The notes under the pieces were generated by a model. The model was given only the letters and a program-made list of their open reading frames with translations, was not told where the DNA came from and did not search any database. The position numbers and the translations under genes are program-made. A stretch of 64,000 bases of DNA from Branchiostoma floridae (taxonomy: Eukaryota > Chordata > Leptocardii > Amphioxiformes > Branchiostomatidae), in NCBI RefSeq assembly GCF_000003815.2, contig NC_049981.1:7862297-7926296 (forward strand), given 5' to 3'. Shown in pieces: positions 32,001-42,900 of the stretch (position 1 is its first letter; each line of letters starts with the position of its first letter).

Positions 32001-35000
32001 GATTTGTCAATTGATCACACTGAAACTAGGGTTCGGTACCGGTACAGAAAATTCAGGTCCAGGTCCGGACATGCACCTGGACCTGATTCAGTATGTGAAA
32101 ACTTATGAATGGATGATACTCAAAACAATGGTCCATTTTGCTACAAAGAAATCTGTTTTGTGGAGTATTCCCACTCCCACTGGCATTTTAAAATCCTACA
32201 AGGCTAACTGCCTATGTACGATTGACTGTACACCTTGGTAGAAATGAGTAGAGACTATACTCTACTTCACTCTTGTAATTTTCCTCAACTGGTAAACCCC
32301 CAAACATGTGAATTCCTGATCATATAATCTGTTCATTTTCCAATAGGTCCAACATCAGGTCAAATTTTCCAGGTCTGTTTTTTCTGGACTGGTCCAATAA
32401 GAAAAACTGGTTTTGTACGGGTACCTATCAGAAACCATTATTTCTGTTCTCATTCAAGGTCATGCTGACCAGCTGAATTTTCAATCGATCCTCTAACGCT
32501 AAAAAAAATCAATACGGTGTTCTAACCATCTCATTGCCGTGGCATTGTACAGTTGAGAGAGTCATTGATTTGGTAATACAGTACAGTCAAACCACCTCTG
32601 CATGAGGACCACCTGGCTAATGCCATTAATTACCTCCATAAAAAATGGAGGTATATTTTTTGGTGTGTGTGTGTGTGTGTCTTTCTGTCTGTCATAATTG
32701 TGGTCAGCATAACTTTAGAACCTCTGGATTGATTGTAATGATATTTGGTAAGTGGGTAAGTGTTGGGCAGACGAAGGTCAAGGGCAATTTTGGGCCCCCT
32801 GGTGTGTGACCTTGGTACTGCTTCAATTTTGTGTATCTTTTGACATGGACATGCTATGGTCTTGTTTTTTTGGTGGCAGATAGCTTGTGATGTAAGGAAG
32901 AAGTTATGTATGTTTGGGTCCCCTTGCAGCTTGTTTATGGTGGTAACAGATTCCTTAGACAATATTTCCCATGCACAAACACTAAGTAAGAAACCTGTCT
33001 ATAGTGATCACCTGTCCATTATATAGACCACATTTTCTTAGTCCGGGATAGTCCCGTAAATGGTCTTTTTGACCTGTTTTGACTGACTACATAATTAATG
33101 AGAGATCAGCTTTTAGCCAGCTAGGACACTCCTGTTAAGAATATGCAATATCTATATTCATTAGGCCCCCATTCCACTTGACGGCGCTCTCACCGCGCTC
33201 TCACGGCGATGGCAAACTTGCCCCATCGCCGTGAGAGCGCCGCGATGGCAGAAAAAGCTGCTCTAGTGGAATCTCTCCTGCGACGCCAGCGCGCTCTCAG
33301 CGCTACGGAAAACTCAAAGGACAGCAATTTTTATGGGCTGCCAAGAACTTTAAAGATTACTCAACGAATTTCAGAGATAAAGAACTAGATTTCTTACCTT
33401 TTGTGTATTTCATTGTATTTCAAGTCATACTTTTACGTCTTACGTAATTTTAAATTATAAAATCAAGGCTGTAAACAAATCCAATTTTGCTCACTGTAGA
33501 GTCGTTCAGCGTGAGTCTAAGATTATCTATACGCTTGACTTGCTGTTTTTTTTAAATTAAATTTGCCATGTAACTTGTTCAAAATGAATATCATTATCAT
33601 GCCAGGTTATTATCGTGAATTATAGAATAGTCAAACGAGTTGATCTATTGCAAATAAGTCTTCTATAATCTCAATCTACTGGCTAAGAACATGAAAACTA
33701 AAATGTTATTCTGTTGATATTTAAAAATCAGACATAGTAAACCTTTGTGTTCTTGATTATTCTATCTCAATTTAATTCATTGTACATTTTGAACATTTTT
33801 CCGAGTCCTTTCTCGTCAATTTATGTTATATGTATTCTGGAGTAATCCTGTGACTCGAAACGCTGAATAAAGCACCGTATGTGTAGTTGTCCAATTTGTT
33901 TTACCCATGATTTTAATTATAGGAAGTGATTCATGACACAAAAGTATGATTTGACAACAAAATTCATCTATACTTCCTCAAGAATAAAGACTGCATGAAC
34001 TATAGTTGAGAGCGCAGCGAGAGCGCGGTAAGATCGCCGTCCTAGTGGAATGGGGCCTATCATATACCATTGTTTAGCCCTATTGGCGCTCACCGCGCTC
34101 TCTTGGCGCTCTCATGACGCTCTCACGGCGATCATTGTTGCATCGCCATCCTCGGCGCTCTCACGGCGATGGTATGGCAGGGCTCCATACCATCGCCGTG
34201 GTGATGGCGCTCTCGCCGCGATGGCACTCCCGCCGCGCTCTCACGGCGCTCTCACGGCGCTCCCACGGCGACCTTGGCGATCCCACCGCGCTGGTCAAAT
34301 TTGCCATCGCCGTGAGAGCGCCGCGAGAGCGCCGTCCCAGTGGAATGGGGGTATAAGGACTTCATTTCACAGCTGAAATATTCTGTATAACAGCATATGG
34401 GGAGGTGCGATTGCATTTTCTCTTGAATTTCTGGAATAACTTGATACGTTTCTAAACTCCAATAAAATAATGAATCGTTTTGAACCCTGATATTTTCTAG
34501 TCTGGTTACCAAACCCCAGCCCGATCTCAAGTATCTATCGTACACGAAAGATATTTTTGAGGTTGGGGTATGGTATCCAGGCTAGATATTTTCTGGCAAG
34601 CCTGCTATCCTTGGGCAGAAATTTTCTTGCTGGCAAGGACAAAATTTCACCACATCCATCAACTGCTGGAATTGTATTTTTGTAAGCTACGTACAATACC
34701 AACGCAAATCAACAGCATGGGCTCCTAAACAATGAGAGGGACGGAAAAACATTTCAAGCTGGAGATAGCTCTGCTGCCAAGACTAATACAGTACCACCAT
34801 GCTTCAGTAAGACTAATAGGCTTTTATAGCCTTCTATAATCTGTCCTACATGCATTATAATCTAATCACCATAAATGTGACTGACCAAATGCAATTTTAC
34901 ACAGACCAATTTATCTTGCTTACCTTCACCTCTATATGATACAGGGGTACATCTGTATACATTACTGATCACCTAGGGCAAGCTAGATTAATATAGCCTT

Positions 35001-37373
35001 CAAATTCTCTCTTCAAGACCATGAATTTTCCATTATACAGTATGCCTAATTCAAGGTTATTTAGATATAGAAAGCCATCTGTTTTTATCCACGGAGGTCT
35101 ATATTCATCCTAAATTCTGTCAAAATCATGCAACATTATGTATCAAAATCTATTATTGTAAACATGAATTTCGTTGGACTTGTTTTGCGGTAGGCAATGA
35201 TAGGCTGTGCTGTGCTGGTTTCAAGCTGGGTAGGTCACTGTGCCCACCCCCACCCCCCCAAACACACAAAATAGCTCTGAATGTACTGTAAATGCAGAAA
35301 TGTTTGCAGTGGTTTTGGGTTGCATTTTTTGCAACAAACTCGACACTGCACACACATCTCCATTACAAAATGTGACTACAGTATATGGCGATACGCAAAC
35401 TCAAACAACTGCGAACACTCCATTTTCCCACTACCACGAAATCAAATCCCTGCATTAGTATGATAGTACATATATCAAGTATTACAGTAAATGCACCCAG
35501 AAGGCAGTTTCTCCCCTCCCCAACAGAGATGTGTTTGAATGACACTGGAGCAGTGGACAATGAAGGGATAATCACTTAATCTATTGTCTTTGTGCATAAT
35601 CTCTGCCACAGATAAGAAATGGCTTCAAATTTCACACCATTGTTCTGTTAATCTACTGGAATGGGTTGTTGCCACAGCAAACTTTCCTCTGCATACCTGT
35701 ACATTGATTTATGTTTATGGAGACTTAATTAGTAGTTGAACAATTCTGTGCCACAGAAACATAATGTAATAATATAACACTGGGGGTGTCACGAAATTGA
35801 AGAGGGGGCAATTGATGCAAAAAGTTAACAATTCTCTAAATAGAAGATTTACCTATGATGTAATTTCCCATCTGTTACCAGAATTTTTGGTTTGAAAAAG
35901 CCCTGATTTTTAGATCCCTTGGGAATAGATTAATTTGCATATTTTAAACATTTCACAAACTGCAAAAACTTTTTGAATCCCTTGGGAATCAGCTCAATTG
36001 CATATTGTCACACGCACATTTTTCATGCACAAATTTTTCATGCGCACAAAATCCCAACCCCTAGACATTGCTAGAATGAAATGTACAAACACTTCAGAAC
36101 TTCCTACAATGAAAATAACGTAATTATACATCCCCACAAACAAACATTAATTCATAGTAGCCATATAAAAAGAGCAGTCAGTCAGTCTTTTGGACACAGC
36201 TGTCTGAATAATCATCTGATGAACAGCTGTGTTTGGAAAAACCCCATGTGAGCCCCTGACATACCCATTTCACTGCATAGTGTAATTCAATGCAGACATG
36301 AGCAAACAGGTGCAAAGCTGCATTTTTGGTACATTCTGCACCTTTGAAGATTAAGAAAATAATGCAAAATTGTAAACTAATGCATAAAACATATGCACAC
36401 AAGCAATACTTGAAGTTGAACAGAAAATATATAAGAAAGCTTTCCTGATGAGAAAGTTGTCATTGGTAACTTTCACATTGAAAAAAAGTAACTTGCATCA
36501 ACTAATTTACCTAATATTATTTATGTATTTCTTCTGCTTTTGAAATTTCGAAGCTTTGATAATCAGTAATGTGTATTGAACCACAGAACCACAGCCCCCA
36601 TTGTTGTGCCCCCTCCCCCTTTATTAGGTGCCATCTGTAATCCAATCCCTAACCATGTATGCACATGGCCACGCATGGCGTGGATAGATCATTAATAAAT
36701 CCAGGTCTCGCTAATACTACATCTCCTCTACATTCTTTTGCTTCTTTGCATGATCGTTTTCTTCCTTTTATAATAAAATTCAGTAATATATTGATTATTA
36801 CACTTGCTCCAAATGCAATATGAACTTGAGGTTCAAGCAGTGTGAATTTTCAATTCTACATAATTCAAGTGAGTATGTTCTTCTTTAAAACACTTTTAGA
36901 TATTGAATTGGCCTTCCTAGACAAAAACACTTGAGGTTGGACATTTATGAATATCATAATTTACCATGCAGCAAAATTTATGCTAGGTGTGGGAGGGGGG
37001 CACACAGAAATTGTAGTTTGGGACGTCCCACAAGAATCAGTAACCCATCTCCGCCATCATTACTAAGAATATGGACGCATTTTTGAGAACATTTGGCAAA
37101 AATTAACCTCCTAGTACGTGTATGTATTATGAAGAGTATGTAAACGTATGGGGAAGGCGGTGAGAGATCATTTTTACGGCCTAAATTTTTACCTTTGCAG
37201 CTGGCGACCTGCGCCAGTTTGTGCATGTACGGAGTCTCCCATCTTTCCATCACGGGCTTCCCCATGATTTCCAGATGCTCGTCCGTCGCATCGTAGTCGG
37301 CTGAGGCGTCCGTCCAGGCCGGCTTGCAGTCCTCACCGCTTCCGAAGATGGGTTGTCCGGCTACGGCAGTCAT
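29062..37373 (-). CDS. GAMT: Guanidinoacetate N-methyltransferase, complete, 5 exons
   Basis: Catalyses S-adenosylmethionine + guanidinoacetate -> creatine + S-adenosylhomocysteine, the last step of creatine synthesis, in the cytosol. Exons in transcript order: 37193-37373, 31641-31786, 31032-31095, 29740-29918, 29062-29202. They total 711 bp and give 236 residues plus TAG, exactly the human length. Exon 1 carries the family signature [14 protein letters not shown] (residues 38-51). Exon 2 has the SAM-binding glycine motif [12 protein letters not shown] and the acidic strand [14 protein letters not shown]. Exon 4 has [11 protein letters not shown] with the substrate-contacting Asp135, WHTHQF and [17 protein letters not shown]. 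Exon 5 ends in [11 protein letters not shown]. No frame break or missing key residue was seen. The start ATG aligns with the vertebrate start. It is convergent with the EML gene and head to head with GATM. Its 5.4 kb first intron is repeat-rich. Confidence 0.97.
29977..30426. mobile_element. CTGGGTACCATC-family MITE, intact 450-bp copy
   Basis: The ends TAGCCTGGGTACCATC and GATGGTACCCAGGCTA are perfect inverted repeats with an inner GTTCGCTCC/GGAGCGAAC pair. It is the uninterrupted relative of 14040-16560. It lies in GAMT intron 3, 58 bp from exon 4. Confidence 0.85.
31310..31440 (+). repeat. tRNA-derived SINE-like fragment
   Basis: AGGTTCGAATCCCTAAC near 31391 is a strong B box. The following TGCCTTTGGGAAAGTGAC matches the style of the SINE tail near 49345. 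No matching acceptor stem. It lies in GAMT intron 2. Confidence 0.45.
32028..32426. mobile_element. GGTACC-ended MITE, copy 2 (reverse)
   Basis: Reverse-complement relative of 10756-11146, with shared blocks CAATGGTCCATTTTG, AGGTCCGGACATG and GGTCTGTTTTTTC. It lies in GAMT intron 1. Confidence 0.7.
32629..32937. repeat. ACCTCCAT/GGAGGTAT dispersed repeat, copy 1
   Basis: It starts with the palindromic TACCTCCATAAAAAATGGAGG followed by a (GT)n run. GGTCAGCATAACT, TGGGCCCCCTGGTGTGTGACC and GACATGGACATGCTATGG follow. A reverse copy at 55381-55727 aligns block by block. The 110-codon minus-strand frame over it includes the translated (GT)n and is not a gene. Confidence 0.7.
33166..34351. mobile_element. 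GGCGCTCTCACGGCGATGG-rich compound foldback element
   Basis: The termini CCCCCATTCCACTTGACGGC and GCCGTCCCAGTGGAATGGGGG are inverted. Another terminal copy (CCTAGTGGAATGGGGCCTA) at about 34036-34055 suggests a 0.9 kb unit with an attached second unit. Both ends carry arrays of GGCGCTCTCACGGCGATGGC in alternating orientation around an AT-rich core (33330-34000). It lies in GAMT intron 1. Open frames across it are motif translations, not genes. Confidence 0.75.
34497..34585. mobile_element. Short palindromic element (CTAGTCTGGTTACC ends)
   Basis: CTAGTCTGGTTACCAAACCCC on the left and GGGGTATGGTATCCAGGCTAG on the right are imperfect inverted repeats of a hairpin-like 89-bp element. Confidence 0.55.
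35284..35470. mobile_element. TACTGTAAATG-family MITE, copy 3, degraded
   Basis: It begins TACTGTAAATGCAGAAATG and contains the GCAGTGGTTTTGGG and CACGAAATCAAATCCC blocks of the family. The right terminus is eroded. It lies in GAMT intron 1. Confidence 0.6.
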
Positions 37374-37474
37374 TTTGGCACCAGGGAAAGCTGGAGAGAG
37401 CTAGGGACAAGCACACAAATTTCGTCTGCTGGACAAAAAGGAGGGAGGGACATTCGCGCGCTATTCTTATAGGT

Positions 37475-37514
37475 GGGCGGGCCTAACGCCAGCTACATAG
37501 ACGTATGTGATTGG
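37475..37514 (-). promoter_or_regulatory. GC box and inverted CCAAT motif of the GAMT promoter
   Basis: GGGCGGG at 37475-37481 and ATTGG (CCAAT on the minus strand) at 37510-37514 lie about 105-140 bases upstream of the GAMT ATG. Spacing and strand fit a CCAAT/GC-box promoter. Motif evidence only. Confidence 0.35.
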
Positions 37515-38239
37515 CCGCGGTGATGGTATCTGCGTCCTGATTAGTGGAGATGTTTTAAGGCGAAGACGTGGTCGTCTTGGTTTTGTCCATTTCACAAGTT
37601 TGAATTTTTTTTCCAAACGTTAATTGGGGAAATTGTGTAATTTGGAGTATTCGTTGTGGTTATATTTTACTCCCTGAACCACAGGAAGATCAAAGTCAGA
37701 GGATCAAAATATTGTATTTTAAAGTTTCCAATGGAAGTTACAATTGTCTATTGATACAATCCAGGATACCCCCCTTTTCTTGACCTAAAAAAAGACAAGA
37801 AAAAACAACAACAACAAGAACAGTAACAACAAGTGTCTAATACTAGGGAATGTAGTTATTGTGTTGTACCTGAATGTCCTGAAATGACGTAAGCTTTATC
37901 TTTTTTACAAACCTTCCAATTGTTTCTTTTCTTGTGGAGCTCTCCGCATTCCGTTACTGACGATAAGTCAATTAAAGAAGTGAGGTAAACCACAGTCAGT
38001 TCATACTTGCTTATCCCAGCAATCACCAACAGAATACCTGATCATGCCTAAAGCAACCGGCTTTGTTTCACCGAATCCCTATTCAACCACACGCGGTCAC
38101 AAGTTAATAAACCCCACAGCGCTTGGTGACGGAGGAATGCGTCATGCGACTTCGGTTTCAAAGTCTATAATAGCGAGAACAAAAGACCAAGGGACCTGAT
38201 AAACAACTGGGATGATCATGAAACCCTGTGGCTTTCTTT

Positions 38240-39045
38240 GGTAGGTTGTCTGGAATAACAGAAACGGTTCCAGATCGGACACGAGGGGTTAGGGCCGCAA
38301 TCATCATCATAGCGTTCCGTGGCCGCAATAATAAAATGAAAGGCTTGTTTCTTGCGCACGCTTTACCCATTATCTTTGTGATTTGCCGCTTACAAGTATG
38401 TTGCTGAATTTTGCCACTTTTTTATTTTGGCCTTTTGTATGGTAATTTATTCGGGCGCAGGGACATTTATGTGCATACCATACGGGGGGACCTCAACAAG
38501 TACAAATGCAATTACAAGTGCACATGTTTTCTTTTGCGCGTCAATTCATTCTTGTACTGAGTTACGGGAAAATTCACTTGCAAAACACTTAACTGTAACA
38601 ATAAATGAGAACAAAAATGTAAAATGTTTAAAAAAACAAGTAATCTCCAAGTAGACGACCAAGACTACTAGTATATCCGTAAGGTGCCCCCCCCCCCCCC
38701 GTATGGTATGCACATATTTATCCCTGCATCCAGTCTGTCACCACCCGAATAAATTACCATACAAAAGGCCAAAATGGGCAAAATTTAGCAACTTAAGTGG
38801 CAGATCACAAGTACAATGGGGGAATCTGGCGAAAAAAATGAAAACGAATTGACACCAATGCTACTGTTACAAAATGCATATCATAAGGAATCCGAACGTA
38901 AAAGATATGATATCCTATTTCATTTTAAGAAACCATTTGTCTGCACAAGACACAGGCCTTTAATTATTGTGGCCCTAACCCCTCGTGTCCGACGATTTCT
39001 CTGATCTGGGACCGTAAATTTTCCTGGCCGACACCGTGCCAACGT
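38240..39045. mobile_element. Foldback repeat between GAMT and GATM
   Basis: The arms are about 38246-38493 and 38688-39040. Near-identical blocks in opposite orientation include GGACACGAGGGGTTAGGGCC (38277; inverse near 38970), TTTTGGCCTTTTGTATGGTAA (38425; inverse near 38750), TAATTTATTCGGG and GCATACCATACGGGGGG. The 190-bp loop has no transposase. Arm 2 carries about 70 extra bases. The outer ends and target duplication are not clear. Confidence 0.75.
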
Positions 39046-39810
39046 GAACCGAAGAGCTGGTCAACCTATCGCAGACGTACGTGCTCGAGGGGCTGGCCTA
39101 GCCGGGTCTTGTCAGTTCAACCCAGTTGTCTGTTATTTTCTGGGTGTGTTGGATGATTTTTCCAAGCGCCTTTGGTGTTCGTGGCCAATGATGGCGTTCC
39201 CATGTGCCTTGGTGGCCATGACCTGGACTTTGGAATTGTTTGCCCATTTATTTCTAGGCAAAGGCGCGAAAAACTAATACACGTGCATTATAGCACGTAG
39301 GCCCAGTCTTAAAACACGTTACACGTTAGACTTGAAATCGATTTTGCTTGGCACTGGCGGCGTCTGGTATGGAATTTGTCCCTTATGGAATAATTCATGT
39401 CGTAGTAGCATCGCGCCGGGAGGGCGTTCAATAAATAGAACGGACAAATTTGCTTTTCCCTGATATGTAGACGAAAAAAATATCGTTATACAACTTGGAC
39501 CGCGTATTATACATATTTTCTCATCATAATCATGTAATAAAAACTAAGAATATGCATGTTGGTGATATAAAAAAAATATTCTTTTTAAAGCAAAGATAAT
39601 GCAAATTTTGTAACACAAAAAATTCAATCACACTTCCATCCCTAACCATATAACGTTTACCCTCTACGAAACCCTAACCCTTACCCTCCCTATGGATAAG
39701 GATAGACCCATATATTGTGTTGGTGGCTATAATAATACAGCTGAAGAAGTGAATTACCGTTTTGTTTGTTTTTTGGTAATATTATACCCTTCTTTCGAAA
39801 GCGGCAGCAA

Positions 39811-39856
39811 CCAATCAGAAGGCGAAGATTAGAGGCTTTCCCGCCAAAAGGGGCGG
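39811..39856 (+). promoter_or_regulatory. CCAAT, E2F-like and GC-box motifs of the GATM promoter
   Basis: CCAATCAG at 39811-39818 (NF-Y-type), TTTCCCGCCAAAA at 39837-39849 (a close match to the E2F consensus) and GGGGCGG at 39850-39856 lie 136-181 bases upstream of the GATM ATG. Function is inferred from motif and position only. Confidence 0.4.
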
Positions 39857-39991
39857 TATTGTCCGGAGGGAGGGAGGCCGGTGAAGGGAACGGCAGGGTC
39901 CATTGGTGTTCAGTTTCTGCCAAGGCTGAGGACTGACCCGCCGGCCGCTTATTCCCGACAAGATTTCACGGCTGAACTACCGACACTGACT

Positions 39992-42900
39992 ATGCTGCTC
40001 GTCAGGATCTTCCGGGGAGGATGCCGAGGCCGAGAGGCGGTGAAGGAGGTAAGGAATCACCGCTTTACACAGATGTAAAACGCCGTTACTCTGCGGTTTA
40101 ACGTTACACATATCGGTTTTATAACGTTACCATCACGGACCGAACCTTAAAACGTTCGGCATTTGTACCACCAATCAACCTTAAATCCTGTCAGGGTTTT
40201 CAATGTAAGCCAGTTAGATTTTCTCAGAATGTTTGATGATGATAATAAGAACTCGACCCCCACCATTTTCTGTAAACAAAAAGGTCGGTTTTGCTGAGTT
40301 TTGCGGAATACAGGACCGTGGGAGGACAGATGAGGATACGGCAGGCAAACCACATGGGCCGTCAACATGATCAATGATCCCACGGCCTTATGAGGCAATG
40401 AATATTCCTCGTACTCATAAATACTTCCTCTAACCGAGCAAAAATTACCAGCTAGATCCATTCAGAGCAAGTGACCCTACACAAAACACTTCCTGATCAC
40501 GGTGTGACTAGAAATATTAGCACGTTCTAAGACTTTGAGAAGTGGGTATTTTTTTCTCAAGGTTATTTTCGTCGTCTTGCTTTACTTGACTTCTTGAGTG
40601 CGTTGAACAAAGGTGATCATTAAGGGCGTGAAGCCTCTTAAGACTGTTTAAAAATGGAGGAACACGTTAGCAGAGGCACTTATTATGTAGGCCAGCAAGT
40701 TGACCGAAACATTTGCGGGTATTTTTTGTTTGCGGGGTTTCTTAATAGCCCTTTGATGCTCAGTGACCTCTGGTTCACCCTTTTCTTTTCCTTGTTTGCG
40801 CAAGTGGCACATTATGATTCTTCGCAAGACACAGTCAGCAATGTTAAAACTGAGGTTTAGATAGGGAAAATCCTTTGGTAATGTTTTGTTGGTTGCTAGG
40901 CTAGACGATAAATGGATCATGGTAAGAAAAAACAACAACAGAGAAACTGATCTCTGCCATTATATAACTAAAGGCACTCTTGTGTACATTTACAGTTTCT
41001 GTTCTAAAAATGGGGAGGGGGGCCATCCGTATCATGTTATGTTTTGACAAAATACGTTTTTCTTGAGGAGGGTTTCTGAGTTAATTCTTAGTGGTAGCTA
41101 CCCCTAAAGGCTAAAACATAGTCTTATGAACATTATTTATATACACTCACTCACTCACTCAGAATCTCCACATCACTAGTTTCCTCCTGAGTCCATTATA
41201 GACATATCTTCAGTTGAGTGGAATGAGAATTTTTTCTAAAAGTCATCCTCCCCACAGTTTAAAATGGAATAATCTATCTTAGACTTAAAATTGAGCTTAA
41301 AATTTGATCAAAATTAGGGATAGACCTTTGAGCATCTTGTGGTCAATGGACTGTGTCTGTTTAAACAACTTGAGTGATGTTTACAAAACTGGAGCTGTCC
41401 ACAAAATAACAAATCACGAGCAATAAACACAGATGTACCAGCACCCTCCCACACAGGGTTGACTATCGCCGGCAATGACTTACGATATCACCCCTGCCTT
41501 TTCTGGGATTTCTTTTGTTGTTGTTACTATACAGGGGAAGATATAGGGCTGTTGACAGACATTATGAGCTTATTTGTAGAACACCAATTTAACTTGTTTG
41601 TTCTCAGCTTGTAGAAATAAAAGTGAAAAATGAAAATTAACATGAAAACAGTATCTTGTGAAAAAGCTATTGCCTTTATGGCATGAACATTGCCAGACTC
41701 AATTTTCCCTCCCAGCCATGCATTTCCATCCTGATCAATTCTGATCTTTTGCTTACAAAATCCAAAGAACTAAGAAAATGATATGGTATGAGGTTAGCAA
41801 ATTAAGGGAAGCATCTTTCTTCTGCCAGTTGTATCACACTGTGTCATCTTTCTTCAGCCAGTTGTATCACTGTCATCTTTCTTCAGCCAGTTGTGTATGG
41901 AAAAGAAATCAACTGCACATGAAAAGGGGTAGCCAGCAGCTTATCAGCCTATCAAATAAAAGACATGAACCTTTTGCCATGTACTACCAAAACTACAAGG
42001 AAATGCCTTACATGTTTTACACATACTTGAACAAGATTATGAGATTCATATCTCTTTTAAGACATAAGTTCAAGTGCCTATATATGGCCTGTATGAATGT
42101 CCCTAGTGGAACACAACTTGTTTGGTGAATGTCACTTTTCAAGACATTTTCATTATTTTATTTATTATGTATGTAAGAGTAGCATTTTGGCTACAAAACT
42201 CACAAATCGTAATTGACAGATGTGATAAACACCATCTGGCATAGCACATGTTGGTGAGTTGGTGTGAGTTGTCACCCAGGCTGAGGAAACCTAACAGATG
42301 TTTTCATTTTTGTGTAACACCTTATAAATAAAGACCTATCACTTTGGTTTAAAGACTACTAGTCCTGGAATTAAGAACTACAGTGAAACCTGCCCAAGTG
42401 ACCATTCTCGATCCCAAAAATTTTACCAATTGACGTAAGCATTGAGACTAATGAGAGACCTTTCCAAGACGACCACCTGGCCAACACAACCACCAAAAAT
42501 TCAGGGACCTGTCGTAAATTGATGCTCTTCAAACTGACCGCCTGTTCAAAATGACAGTTTTAGTCCGTTCCCCTGTGTGGTCGTCTTGAGCAGGTTTTGG
42601 CCATGTACAAGAATATTGCTAAAAATTGTTGCTTGTCAATGTTTGCTCCTTTTTTCCTTCAATGTTGGCTTTAATTTAAGGTATACTAGGTAACATCAAA
42701 CTTGGTGTTCAATCCAAGACAGACTGTTGTGGAAGACAAACTTTACTTGCTGCACCTCATAGAGGAAAATCAATAATGAATCGTTCCATCCATACTAATA
42801 TTCTGCAACCCAAACCAGTTCTAACCATCCCAAACCTGCCTCGACCGGCAGTCAGACTTACTTGAAATCAATATCTGCTTAAAAATCAGTTTTGGTACAA

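Larger units (their letters stand above)
37374..39991. promoter_or_regulatory. Divergent GAMT-GATM intergenic region
   Basis: This 2618-bp gap separates the two start codons. GC- and CpG-richer sequence lies at each end (about 37385-37570 and 39780-40050), as expected for two core promoters, with AT-rich sequence and a foldback repeat between them. No supported gene lies inside. The open frames at 38158, 38816 and 39044 fall in or next to the foldback arms and show no homology. Confidence 0.6.

Noticed and set aside
32630-32962. 110-codon minus-strand frame with His-Thr repeats
   Set aside because: A translated (GT)n run inside a dispersed repeat that recurs at 55381-55727.
34050-34376. Overlapping 108- and 80-codon frames
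   Set aside because: Translations of the repeated GGCGCTCTCACGGCGATGG words in a foldback element. Several frames are open at once because of GC content.
39881-39991. Upstream N-terminal extension of GATM
   Set aside because: The upstream frame is open but has no ATG (it begins GTG). The ATG at 39992 aligns with the vertebrate start and begins the conserved leader.
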